A stretch of DNA of 64,000 bases. Origin: Apostichopus japonicus (taxonomy: Eukaryota > Echinodermata > Holothuroidea > Aspidochirotida > Stichopodidae). Positions 12,701 to 27,700 of the stretch are shown piece after piece. Where the stretch lies: assembly GCF_037975245.1 (NCBI RefSeq), contig NC_092583.1, positions 10,640,764 to 10,704,763 on the forward strand. Direction: 5' to 3'. The notes under the pieces are model-generated. The model was not told where the DNA came from. It made no database searches and saw nothing but the letters and a program-made list of their open reading frames with translations. The translations under genes and the position numbers were made by a program. Each line of letters opens with the position of its first letter. Within the stretch, counting starts at the first letter, position 1.

Positions 12701-15700
12701 CGCCATCGATTGAGACCACACAACAATAATTATGTAAATGAGCACAGTTTTTCATGCAACAGAGGGCCAAATAAAGTGGGAAAATGATTTCATGGTCTGG
12801 TTTTTTAAAACAAAATTGACGTCAAATGCCCATCGAAAAAAAAGGGTGACCACCATATCCAAATTCCTACACACTTCACTCACATAATAGGTAATACATA
12901 TTCCAACTGCACATGTACTGTAGAGCAACAAAATAAGTACTTACTGTACATTTTATCACATTTTTGGGGGATTTCGATATTTTTTCAAGCTATTAACTGA
13001 AAGAAGAACACTTGCCTAACCAACCCCAGTTTGCAGTTAAAATCGAAGTAATTCTCTTCAATAATCATCAAAAACCATCGGAACAAATTAAATCTGTTCG
13101 TCAGGAGGTCTTAGGTAATAGATTAATATACTGTATGGTTAAGTCAGACTGTTTCTATAGCCAATATAAAATTGCATCGAATCTTCATTTACATTAAGTC
13201 TCCTCATTCATTACACTTAGACACAACCGGACTGAAAAACCAAAGAAAAGAAGCTTCATTGAAAACTTCAGGTTTCAAGCACTGCATTTAGGATGCAATG
13301 CTTCCATATCGATTTGTTTTAACTATAAACAGCCTTCACTACAGAAGCAACATGAGGCACTCGGCATATTACTACCCAGACAGCCTTTAGATTTCGTGAG
13401 AACAACAGACATCTCGAGATAATATAGGATAGCAATCAACACTGCTGCAGCGTGCATGCAGGCACTGGCTGGCCATGGACGCATATCATTAGCTTCCTGT
13501 CAGCCAATCACACAATAGTGTAGGCATCATAACGTTCTTAACTACAGGGCTGCATATATAGGTAGCTACAACTAAGTGCTTGTACATACTGTACACTACT
13601 TATTATGCACATGACTACAGACTGTGTCTATGTAGTTAGAAAATATTGTGAAGGAAATGGTTGACATGTTGTAGAGTATAGGTACAGTATAAAGGCCATA
13701 TCAGATTCTATGTGTACATTAGGTCAAATGATGGGTACTGTACAGTGTATTCAGTTGATGATGGATCAATGGAATGTTTCACTTCAATGTTGGGCATGGT
13801 AACAGACATTAATCAAACACATTGCAAATACAGACCTACATTGTACAGTAATGCTCAGTGTTAGCCAGTTGTATCCTGTTTGAGCTGTACTTCAGGACAG
13901 GGATTGTGATTCAAAAGACTGGTATTTTTAAAATTATTTTTCTTTAAAATATTTTTGGGCAATAGATGAAAGACAATGCTACCAGGAGTTGAAATGGAGT
14001 TGTAATGTTCAGTCTTATGTATATGTATGTATATATATAGCTAACAATGAAGCACTTTACAAAACAGATTTCACACATACCACTTGTAAAACAAAAAGCC
14101 CTATGGAACAAAAACTTAGTTATCTGAATTTCTAAGCTCGAGAGAGACATTTCCAATTTCTAACAGATGCCGTATGAGGTGGTTACTTGAATAACTTGGG
14201 TCAGATTTATTTAGACTGATCACAACTTCACTGGGCTATGTCCAAGATTACAATGACCTTTTTTTTTTATCGCCTGAAGTTTTAAAGCAAGAAAACTTTC
14301 CCTACAATATAGGAGCTAATTCCATCTTGCCAGTGTTGAGTCCATTACTGGAAATTAACAGGCAATGTCCACTCAAAATAGGATGACACGCCAATATACT
14401 TAGACGATCAGGGCACGTGGCTGACTTGAAGATATAAAAGAAATTATGAATGTAGTATTAACTGCGATATCAATGACTGCATGATTCACATTATAATCTA
14501 ACCATCTTCTTCAACTATCGTCAGGTAATATATTCACCTGTAGGCTTTAAATTAGCTCTAACACGAACCCCTGTATCGCAGTGGTTGTTCTGCTTCTGAA
14601 AGATATCAGATTCGGATGGAAGAGAAAGTGGGCGTCGCCCAAGAAGTGGGGGCGCGATGCTAAAACGTTTCAATCGTGTAGTTTTAGGTAGATAGGGAAA
14701 GATGGCTAATATGTACAGTTGGAGAGGAGCAAAGTAAATCCTGTATTTCCTTGTTTATCAAGAAGCAACAACCCATTGAAGAAACAATGGAGGTTGTCAT
14801 ACAAGTACAGCTTGCTAGTTTTAAGGGGACCGACAGTACAGTTAAAACAAAATATTCTTTGTTCCAAATTCCAGTTTATCTTTGTATAAATATGTTCGTT
14901 TCCCTCTTTCCATATTTTTGGGAAGTATAAAGAAAATGTTCCTTATTAAAAAAAAAAAAAATAAAAATAAAAGCCCTGAAGCAATAGACTACAAGAATGG
15001 AGGGTAGGTTTTATGGTTTGTCAAGCCATCTACACACTACGGAAAGTGCTCCCATAGGGATAACAGAACTAGAAGCAATTTCTGCTTCTTTTGCTACATG
15101 AAGACGACCATTATGGCTTAAAGAGGGTGATGACACTTCAACTGTAAGCCAATTCCACTAAACTTGCTCCTTGGAAAATTTACTTTCTTATATTGCAAAC
15201 AAAGACCAAATTACAACCAAACTAATTACAGAGTATCCTTTTTGGTTAATATCACTTAAAAATGATAGAACCAGCATATATTTTTTTTTTATAATAAACG
15301 GCACATAGCTTTGTAATGTACTAGCTAGAGAGCCTGCATATGTTTTTCTCATTTCCTGTTGATATCCCATCTTTCTGTTTGACATCCTCTACACAGAGCA
15401 ATGGAATATTTGCATTATAAAGCTTTGATAATACCGCTTACTGGAGATTGAAGATATTCTTGACAGTTGTCCAATTAGTTTTGACCAGTTTCAAACCTTT
15501 TTCAGTGTTTTCAATTTACTTGTAGCATATGCAAATTTGAACAAAAATAGCCATTTCAAATAAGTCACAATTATCCCCCCCCCCCCAAAAAAAACATACA
15601 TATATATCAAGGCAACTTACTCTCACATTAATATATTACAGGAGTGTTTTTTTCTTTTAGACAAGTCTTTTAGCAACCTCCACGTGAACAACAGTACCAG

Positions 15701-18700
15701 GCAAAACTCACATTGGACCCAAAGGTCTGAATATTTCAACCATAGGTTATGTTTTAAAATTGTGAAGTACTAGTTTTCGGGGGAAAACTGGTTCGAGACA
15801 TGACTGTAACAATGTTTACCATGATGACATTCTCCCCCACAAATCTCCTCATTCTCCCTCCTGTTGTTATGGCGATCATGCCTTTTCTGTCGCTGTGCCT
15901 TCTCTTTGGAACAAACTCCCATTTCACGTTTGTGACTCTCCCTCCCTTTGTATTTTCTAGAGACAACTTAAAACATTTCTGTTCGATTCCTAGTTTCTTT
16001 TTTCCCTTGGTTTCCTTTGTCTCTTTCCTACTTTGCAAAGCGCTTTGAAATGCTGTATTAAGCGTTATATAAGTGTAATTTATTATTATTATTATTGTTA
16101 GAATCTGGCAAAACTTGTGTACTCCAATCCAATGTCGGATATACATCATACATGTACACACAATGTAGATATTTCCTTCACTTAAATCTCTTTCTCCAGC
16201 AAGGCTGAGAAATTAATTTATGTTTAATCAGTGTCACATTATAACACTCACATACAATTCAGAACTGTACAAGTCTGACCCGTCCATATCTTTTCGGAAA
16301 AAAAAGAAAAGAAAAAAAGGCACCTTTCAAAAATGCCTAAAGAATGTATAGCCAATGATTGAGGTCTTTCTCTAAATTACAATCCTGATCCCTCCATCCT
16401 AAGATTCCCCAAGGTAAGGTTTATGTACAGAAGTTTCCCAGACTAATCAATTCTGTCCCTATTTGCTTTGCAGACAAGGTGACCTCCAATGCGACCTTTA
16501 ATCTTAAGCTCCATTTACACAAGTCAGCAGCACTGCATACAACAAGCCTCCCTTTCAGTGCACACATAATGGGGAGCCATGCTACTTTTTCATTTTACTG
16601 TACAGTGAGTGTTGAAGCTCTGTCTGTGCGGTAGGTTAATCTTGACAGACAATAATATACAGAGGCAGTGTAGCAGCTACATATACTATATGTGTGTGTG
16701 TGTGTGCTTGATCTCAGTCCAATACAAAAGACAACCCATTAGGCTGATATGTGCACATATCTTTAAGAAGATCCAAGCTTAGTTTTAGTAAGTAATACCT
16801 TTTGGCTAAGATCATGTGTAGAATCTGTTCCCTTTCAAGGAGAATGGTGATGCACACCCGACGATGATCGCACAGTCACAGACCCGATGCAAGGGGACTG
16901 GGGTTGAGAGCGGATCAGTCGTTCGGTAGTTTGGTTTTCGTGCCCAGGTTCTTTCCATGGGCGACTTTTTCTTAAAAAGTATAAATATATGATGTCTCTA
17001 GCCCTGCTTACTTGTTAAAGAAAGGTTGTAACCCATGCCCGGGGATGAAAATTTTTGAAAATCAAACAACTTCATCTTTTCTCCACCCCAGTCTCCTAGC
17101 TGCACTTTTTAGAAGTTTGTGGCAAACAATGCACCAGCGGTGACATCGCTGAGGTAATAATTGGCCCGGGAAGGCAGTTCACAGAAATAAGCAACTAAAT
17201 TGTTGCACGATGTAGTTATAAGTTGAATGACGTCTAGTTCCCACATTTACTCAACTAGTAATAGTAATTCAATGTACAGTTTTACCAATGGCCACCCTGT
17301 GGTTTAACAAAACTTTGAGTTGTACTGACACTAACATATCTAAGACTGGTCAGTTTTGATAATACACCCCACCCATCAAAAACAGTGGGTCCTTATACAT
17401 GGGTTATATTTTGAATTTCCTCCATGACTTTTCTTATTCATCACTACTTTACCAATCAACATCAATTTGACCAGAAAAGAGACACCAAGGATGTTATCTT
17501 GAAAACTGATCTGGGATCCATTAACAGTTAAACACATTTTTTGAATGCACAGACACTTATGTCTTAAGTAGGGGGTCAATTTGGTAATGGAGCCCCTCCC
17601 CCCCCCTCCAAAAAAAAAACAACCTTGGTTCTTCTATTTGAATACTATACCTTCCATTTTTTTTACAGGACATCTTTATTTGCAACTTACTTAAATTTGA
17701 CCCGTATTGTGACAGCTAGGATCTAACTGGAAGTACTGTAGGCTACAGAAGCTGTTTCCCTAGATTCAATGTAAAGCTTGGATCTCTTGCGTATCCTACT
17801 GTACATCTACTACTGTCTCAAGTGTATGGTTTGTTAACTTTGCGCCTTTGAACAACTATTGTTGATACTGGCGCTATATAAATGTTTCTGATTGATTAAT
17901 TGATAACTGATGAGGCTCTGTCACTTTCTATTCTTCCACACTGCATAATTCTTTGTCGTTCTTTCGATCACCAAAACAGACTACTATTTCTTAATCGGCT
18001 GATACAACAAATTGTACAACAGTTCACCCTCATAAGTGCATTGAATGAAATGTTAAACACCTGTAATAATAATGAAATCTCCCTTGGTTGCTATGGGATC
18101 CATCAAAGTCATTGCATTTCATCTTTGTGTATCAAATTTCTCACCTAGCTGAATAGTTTCTGGAAAGGATAGTAACTGAACACGAATTGGCAAACGAACG
18201 CCAACCGATGCACACTTTTTGGGTATTTTACAAGAAATTAATTTGACACAAACCATTGTTGTCCCTTTAAAGCAAAATTCTAAACAGAGATATCACTCCA
18301 CCATCACTGCTACTGAAGAAGGATAAGTTTTACAACTTAATTGTGTTCCCACACTCGTTTCTCTCTCACAGTCACTCATAAATTACCATTTGTCTACTGA
18401 TCAAGGCAAAACTGGCTTAATTTCAATTACATCCAATTTCTGCATATTTTGTCGACTTTTCTGCCCTTCTGTAAGTTAAATTGAATACATAAAGCTTTGA
18501 CCGATCATTGATCACAATTATTTGCGTACATGATTTTTTTGAACCACGTCCATACAACTGAGTCTAATGGGAACTGATTGGGCTGGTTTCTGTGATTACA
18601 AGTGTCCTGAATTCATTTCGCTAGTACTGTACTAGCATGGGTCATCACTTTGCACATTCACAGTACGGAATAAAACTGAAAAATATGGAAAAATTAAATT

Positions 18701-21700
18701 ACTTCATTAGTGTTCAGTATTTTGTGTGTGCCAGTTTTGATGCATGGTTCTGGGGGCAACAAAACTGTTATTTACATACATCTCGGAATCTCATTCTGGA
18801 GAGAATTTTGCTATGCACTACCAGATAAATTTACTCCTGGAATGTGACTTGAAATAAAAAAAATCCCAACCAGACATGGTTTTAGGATTAAATGGATTTT
18901 TTTTGGGTTGTTTCCTCTGACAACCAGGCCTTACAGTGACATCTTGGTTGTCCAACAAAATGTTGCAAAATGACGATGACACTGTGTAAGAGATGTGTAC
19001 AAGTACTATAGGTTTGGTTAATAGAACCCCAGCTTTCGAATTAATATCAATTTATCGTTTTGCTTTACCTATCTGGGGCTAATTTTGTTACAATGGAATC
19101 TGCATTTGATGTCAACAACTGGTCATCTGTAGTAGGACCTCCAAAGCTGACGCTGGTCTTCCGAACGAATATACATTTAGTCGTCTCGGAACACCGTGAA
19201 ATATTTTGCCCTGCACGCATCTATGATGAAGAGGATTTGTCACAAAGGTCAACTATTTATGGTGATATCCTAACACACTATTCTAATCTCCATAGGTCAA
19301 CTATTTATGGTAATATAAATACACTGTTCTAATCTCCATAGGTCAACTATTCATGGTAATACCCTTATACACTGTTCTAATCCCCATAGGCCAATTATTT
19401 TAATATCCTTCTCCACTGTTCTAATCTCCATAGGTCAACTATTTATGGTAATACCCTTATACACTGTTCTAATCCCCATAGGTCAATTATTTATGGTAAT
19501 ATCCTAACATACTGCAGACTTTGGTCTTGGATCAGAGTGAAAATTTGGCCCTGCACACATCTATGATGAAGAGGATTGGTCTTCCAATAACAATCTGTGT
19601 CAGATTTGGCACAGTAACCCACATATGCTACCCAAATTAGACAGCGTGGAATTGGGCCCATATACATCCACTACATATGAAAGTTTTGCGGATCTACAAA
19701 AAAGTTTCTTTTGAAGAGTACCAGTTCCTTCCTTACATAGTACAGCATATTTTGTGCTTAACTTAAAGTAACATGTCCGCCTTAATTCAAAAACAATTTC
19801 TCTATTCCAGCTGGAGGTTGAACATTAAACAAACTGTAATTTCTTGCCAGTTTCATCTACCCACCTAGCAATTTCCTTATCAATCAACTCATTAGTGGCT
19901 AATGTGAACACCCAACCACCTTTTCCCCTCTTCCTATTTTCTACATATAACACATTTTATCCATCCATCCATCCATCCATCCATCCATCCATCCTCATTT
20001 GTTTCCTTCTGTCTTTTCAAATCTCTCTTTGGTCTCCTTACTCCACAATCATTCCTTAACCTTCCATCACTGCTATATATACTACTGTACGTATATCTTT
20101 GATGCACTCCTCTGTACTTGGGGTCTCTCTCAGGCTACAACCCTCTCAGTCTCCATCTTGTCAGCACAGTCTTCCTGCTTCTCACTGCTCATTGTACTAC
20201 TTTAGCAACTGTTCAATTAACTCGCCTGTCTCACATGTCAATTTTCTTTGTTTCTATTTTAGTCTGCCTAAAGATGGAGATCATGTTAGCATTGAAACAT
20301 CTTGGCCCCATCCCCCCCCCCCCAACAGGTCAACTGTTTATGGTAATACTAACACACTGTTCAAATCTCTGAAACTTATAGTGATATCCAACACACTGTT
20401 CTAATCTCCACAGGTCAACTGTTTAAGGTAATATTCTAACACAGATCTTATCACTACTAGTCAACTGTTCATGGTGATATCCTAACACAAATCTAATCTC
20501 TACAGGTCAACTGTTTAAAGTGATATCCAACACACTGTTTTAATCTCTATAATGTTTACTGTAGTAATATCCAAACACACTTTTCTAATCTCTACAGATC
20601 AACTGTGAACAGTAATATCCTAATAAAACTGCTCTAATATCCACAGGTGAACTGTTTATGGTAATATTCTAACACACTGTTCAAATCTCTATAATTTATA
20701 GTGATATCCAAATACACTGTTCTAATCTCCACAGGTCATAATCTCCACAGGTCAGCTGTTTATGGTAATATTTTAACACAGATCTAATCACTACTAGTCA
20801 ACTGTTCATAGTGATATCCTAACACAAATCTAATCTCCACATGTGAACTGTTTATAGTGATATCCAACACACTGTTCTAATGTCCACAGGTCAACTGTTT
20901 ATAGAAATACTAACACACTGTTGTCATCTCTATAATGTTTAGTAATATCCAAACGCACTTTTCTAATCTCTACAGATCAACTGTTAACAGTATGCATCCT
21001 AAAAAAGTGCTCTAATTTCCACAGGTGAACTGTTTATGGTAATAATCTAACACAATATTCTAATCTCCACAGGCCAACTGTTTTATAGTGATTCCTAGCA
21101 CACTGTTCTTATTTCCACAGGTCAACTATTTATGGTTATTTCTAAATACTCAGTTCTAATCTCAGGTCATCTATACATTATTGATGGGAACAGGAATCCG
21201 GGGAGTGACTCAAAAAGTTACTACCCGGTACAAGCCATTACTACCACGTCAAACGAAATTTGTAAAAATCACTAACATCGTTCTTCATTGTCAGTAACAT
21301 TTCTATTCAAAGGAATGAAAGGGAGGAACAAATTCATGTGTTTACTTCTGTAATTACATCATTTGGTGACATTGCCTTCCATCTCGATGTGTTTTAAGTG
21401 TAAAATTTGATGAAAATTTGTACTATTCCTACCCTCGAAAGTAAACTACCTTAGTTTACCTTTACATGTGTACACTGTATTTTATATATCCTTAGCATTC
21501 TCTCCACACATTGCATGCTTGCACAATTATAATGCACCAAGACTTGACCGTTGTACTCTTGGGCAGACCACCCCTTTGGAATTTGGTGGAACGATCCCCA
21601 GAAAAGTTGAACAGAACTTTTCCATCTTGGAAAGAACCAAGCAACACATGATTGGTCCATAATTACACAACGGACATCACCATTTAACAATAAGGGTTGA

Positions 21701-24700
21701 TTGTTTTCTGTAGTTTCTACTGACTTTCAACTATGGTAATCTATAAATAGCCGGGACCTCTCGGACCGCTGACCGTAGTGCACAGCAAGGAAAGACCACG
21801 TTAGATAGGCCTAGCACAAGTATGATATCGCGGCATTGTATAGGAAACTTTTGGTTTTCGATATTATCTCCCATTGCTTAATTATAGCAATTTTATGCAA
21901 ATATACCCTAACAACAAATGCTTTGAGGAATTCTTTAATCATGCAAACCACATTCTCCTGAGTAATTTGTTTAATGGGGCATTGTACTGTTAGGATTGAA
22001 AAGCTGTAGAGTTGCACACTTGCAAATAACAGCTATTTTATAGATCACTAAACACATGATTGGGGGAAAGCATTGCATGTGCTGCTTTTGAAAAAGCAAT
22101 GACTGAAGAACTGCATAGCCTATATGAAGTAATATTAGGCTTATTTATGCCCTTGGTATAGGCCTCGTTGGGATTTAGGTTGAATCCTCAATGAACGCGA
22201 ACAGGGGGGAGTTACTGACCAGAATTAGCAAACAGGTAGTCGGGAGCAAAATGACCGTTCCCACAACTACTATTAATGGTAATATCCTAACACACTGTTC
22301 TAATCTCCACTGGACTACTATTTATGGTAATATCCTAACACACTGTTCTAATCACCATAGGTCAACTATGTATGTTAATATCCTAACACAGTTTAAATTT
22401 ACATTGGTCAATTATTTATGTTAATATCCTAACACACTGTTTAAATCTCCATAGGTCAACTATTTTATGATAATATCCTAACAAACTGTTCTAATCTCCA
22501 GAGGTCAACTATTTATGGTGATATCCTAACAAACTGTTCTAATCTCCATAGGTCAACTGTTTATGGTAATATCCTTACACAGTTTAAATTTACATAGGTC
22601 AATTATTTTCTTTAATATCCTAACACAGTTGAAATCTCCATAGGTCAACTATTTATGGTAATCCTAACACAGTGTTCTATTCTCTACAGGTCAACTATTT
22701 ATGATAATATCCTTACACACTGTTCTAATCCCCACTGGTCAACTATTCATGGTAATATCCTAACACACTTTTCTAATCCCCACAGGTCAACTATTTATGA
22801 TAATATCCTAAGACACTGTTCTTATCCCCATAGGTCAACTGTTTATGGTAATATCCTAACACACTGTCCTAATACCCATAGGTCAACTATTTATGGTAAT
22901 ATCCTAACACACTGTCCTAATACCCATAGGTCAACTATTTATGGTAATATCCTAACACACTGTTCTAATCCCCATTGGTCAACTTTTTATGGTAATATCC
23001 TAACACACTGTACTAATACCCATAGGTCAACTATTTATGGTAATATCCTAACACACTGTCCTTATCCCCATAGGTCAACTATTTATGGTAATATCCTAAC
23101 ACACTGTTCTAATCCCCATAGGTCAACTATTTATGGTATTATCCTAACACACTGTTCTAATCCCTATAGATCAACTATTTATGGTAATATTCATTACATA
23201 CAACTCTTAACTCTATAGGTCAACTGTTTACAGTAACATACTATTCAGGAGTAATAATTTGTGCCACAGAAACATCCCACATCTTAATTATTTGGATCTA
23301 ATTTTCTCATTACGAATTAGATAATTTAATCACATAGAAGACAGGCATATGAAGCTACTGAATCAAGAATAATTTGCTTAGTTACCAATCACCTTGATAG
23401 GTTTGAAAAGTATTATGACAACTATAAGTTGAATCATAAGTTCAATCACCACCAAATACTGGAGACTAAACAATACAGCCTTTGGATATTCCATCTATGG
23501 ATAGCATGGCACTGTAGCCTACCATAGAGGGTATATGTACTGTTGATACTAGCCATACTTAGATACTAGCCATAATTCATTTCAAATCCAGCATATCACA
23601 TAACATCATTAGACAAATTTGGTTGATAAGGAATGAAGTGTGCAAAAAAGGCCCCCCATTTGTGGCAAACACTATATTAAATGTGGCATTAAGGAAAAAT
23701 TGTGAAATATCTTGGCTATCCCAAGTGGCTATGAGCTCAGCTATTTCAAGCCGATTATTAGCTTTCCATGTGGCTTCTTCATATGGTTCCCCTAGTATCT
23801 ATTATTTTACATCACCTCATCAGTAGAGCGCATCCATATCTTAACTTAACAGCAATATACCGCAAAGGGGCCTTGCACACCATTCATAACTAAAACTACT
23901 TTATTTACATACAGTGCTACACAGGATGTTTGGAAGTCACACACTCTCCTTTCCCTTCCTCATCCTCCTTTTCCTTCCTCATCCTCATTTCCCTTACCTC
24001 CCCCCCCAATTCTCCTTCCCCTCCTCCTTTCCCTTCCACTCCACCTCTTCACTAATAGAAAAAATAACTGGGGTGAAATTTGCATCACTTCTTATAACCT
24101 GAGAAACTATACACAAAGTCACTAGCAAGAATGCAATAACCCTAGTTACCACTTGAGACAATTTTTGAGACACAGACGACATACAACTAGTCCTCTGATT
24201 GGATGGATAACAGTGCTCACACAGTAGCTTCCTAGGATACAGATTTGGGCCTGGAGGGCAGTTACATTACAATGCAAAGCAGTCACACAAACATGTGGGG
24301 GACGACCAAACAAATCACTCTGTTTTTGTCATATAATTCTGGTCAATGTAATTACTAGAAGAGACTCAACCAGGGAGCTGCTATCTGAAATTACAGCTCC
24401 CTAGTCTTGGAATGGATTGTGGACTTGAAACAAGTGTGTGTATGAGTGGAATACTTTATTGCATACTGTAGGTACTGAAACACATACATGTACAACACCT
24501 AGGTACATATATGTGTTAAAATCTAATACAGAGAACTATAGTATTAAGAGGGCTGGATTATGAGTATATAAAAACAAGTAGAAGTAGGATTAGTAAAATC
24601 AAGTGTTCAAGACAATTAATATGTGTACAGAGACGTATTTACCATCACGAGTACTGTGAGGATGGCTTGGGACTCAGTAATAAGTCTATAGAGTTGAAAG

Positions 24701-27700
24701 AAGGTTGTAAAACTACAAGACAGCAACTACGGAGGATTTTGTTCTACCGATTAAACAAGAAAGACATTATTTCATTATTTGCAAATATTTTGTACTCCTA
24801 ATACTCCTAGAGCTCTATATTCATTGTGTACACAGTAGGTACAACATACACTGCCATCTTGCCAAGCTATGGTGTGCAGCAATGACCCGTTTTAAAACGT
24901 CGTCAGTGCAAACTTTAATTTGCGGCTTAGTTTTATGAAATCACCTAGATAACATTGCACGGGGATAAAACAATCAGGTATTATGAACACATACACATGT
25001 TTGTATTACATTCCAACCGAGGACCCCATTGTATTTTCCATTGTTCAAATACACGTACCCTAACCTTAACAATACCCCATACAATAGAATTCTTCCGTGG
25101 ACGTGGTGATTCTTTAGAAATCACAACCCAGGACCTGGAATTCTTTTGTTCAAGTCCTCAGTCAGATAGAAAAACAAACGCATGTATCTAGTTGAGATGT
25201 GGCAAAGGATGGTGTACTCAGTTACATAGTTTGCTACAAATTTTCAATTTGAACTATGGATACAAACACATGACCCTGTTACCAAAGATACGGTCAGACT
25301 GCTTCCTGAAGACAGTTAAGGTCTCCTACAGACAGTATATATTGTGTTGAGTATTCTGGACAATTAAAACAAGAACAGAGTGCTAGTAACTTCACTGGGA
25401 AGTACTACTCCAGACTACCGTAGCTTTAAGGGTTTGAGCTCGCTTGTGAAGGATGTTTGGGCAGGAAATGAACTCTCTCCTTCTTGAAAATGCAGTTTCC
25501 TTCGTACATACCCTTACATCTACTGTACGTCTGACTGTGATTTAATATGGTGCACTATAACACTCATGAATAAACATGAATGTATTGAATATTCATGACT
25601 ATATTACCAATAGATGCTCTAGTTTCAAGGCTATGAATACACAGAGGCTAGCTATGAAGGCCACAAGCATTCCTCCTTGCTATGGGGGTCTTTTCTACAG
25701 TATATATATATATCAATATATGACCCAAGCAAGCTTTGACTCAGATATGCAAATCGTAAAGACTGGCATTGAATTCCGCTGTACGTAAAAGTCCAACTTC
25801 ATCGATCGATGGTTATACAAACAGTGCATGTTATAATTCAAAGGTTGTCGTAATATCATACTTTATGGGCCACTTTAAAATATATGGAAAAATTGGGAAT
25901 ATAAGATAGCTGCTGTAACACTATCATCTTTAAATAGTGATTAACTCATGTGCCATATCATTGGTCTGTTGCTATCTATTGTTACACAGCTTTGAAAGAG
26001 GCCAACAATTGTTGAAATACCACTATACTAATGCAAGGCTATTTGCCAGGGGCGATGGTTAAGTTTCTTTTCTATTTTCCAAAGCTCATACATGCACTAT
26101 TCAGGACCCCAGGTCAAGTAGGCTTAGAATATATTATGAAGACTCAACACAGAACCTATTTTGTCCAAAAATTAAAGACATTTGGACACTTTGTGACTTC
26201 AGAATATTGCTTATAGATTCCTTAAATTGAGGAGTGGGGCTACTAGCGTTAGTAGGACAAGCTCTCTAGTAACTGTAAAAGGTCTTAATTATTTCAATAT
26301 ATCATTCTTTGAGACATAAATGAATTCACATCAAGACCTTATGTATATATTTGTGGTATGGTGATGTACATTAACTTGGTGTCCCCTTACTTTTGAAGTT
26401 TACATACGTATAGCTGCATTAATAGATGATGTATGGGCCATCTTTAAAGTCAAATTGTAGCCATTTTTAATACGTGTACAGTCCAGTCGAAACCAGCAAG
26501 TTTATACACTGTAAGAAGGAAACATCAATTTTGTACTGAGGCACTTTCACAAAGTATTTCACCAAGTTACTAAATTATACGGACAAATTTAACAAATACA
26601 CAAAGTTAGAGAGAATTTACCCAGCCTTAACTGATTTGAAAAAGACCTTTACAAGTATAAATCACATTTTGGCAGAATCTGTTCAGATACTGTAAATGGG
26701 TGTAATCACATGGTTGAACATTACAGTAGACATAAACCACAGAGCTAAATCAAACAGGCTGTCATTACTGTTCACAGTAATGTTGAAATCACATAGCTGA
26801 ACCATAAAACTCAACCACAGACTTAAATCACAGACTTCTGTCATTACCTTTTGACCTCTTACAGGATAATTTGTTCGCTTAGCATGGTGAAGTCACAGAA
26901 TACTATATTGCTATCCTAGGGAGTCTTACCCCAACAAACTGTCATTCAAGCCTGATAGTTTAGGCACACATTCTCACAGCCAATGAATTGCATATATATA
27001 TACATGTACTAACACTGTGTATGTACGTTAACCACGTTTGTATGGACATGAATAGTACAACATGGCATGAAATAATTTATGTTTCTTGAAGAGTTTTTCC
27101 ATTCATGAGCTAGCTGATAACCTACTTCTTTAGTGAGTTTTGGTATTAATTATCTTCCTTCAATTTTTTGCACACAGATTTTAAGTTCACATTTTCTTGT
27201 TTCTCTGAGGGATTCTGCCCTGTTCAACGAATGACATGAAATTCCGAGCATCTTTAGGTCAATTAGATTTACAGTCCAAGACATCACCTCCTTCAAGTTT
27301 CTTGACATTCCCTTCATCTCCATTACAACAAAAATGCTGTGTACTAGGTTCATGCATTTGGTAGCCTATAAGACTAGGTTACAACCAGGTCCAAAGATGA
27401 CTTAGGACTCAGAATACAACAATTGGAAGAAAAACCAGCAAAATTTCTTCGGCATCAATTTTTCAATTCTACTTGTATTGCAAGTTCTGGGAAATAATGT
27501 ACTGTGCCCATTCTGTGCAGGTTTCATTTAATTTGATTTCTCGTAAGATACTGAAAATAGTATGCTTCAGTACATACAAAACCTGCTGCACACAAAGTTA
27601 CATTGGTGTAGACAATTTGCCAAATTTTTTACATAGCATGTTGCTAGGCAATGATATTGGAAGAATTATTCCCAGAATTCACTTTAACTTGACACCAACC

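Noticed and set aside
22655-23218. 187-codon repetitive open frame as a gene
   Set aside because: It is a product of a 48-bp tandem repeat whose other blocks are frame-broken; no promoter, splice or family support.
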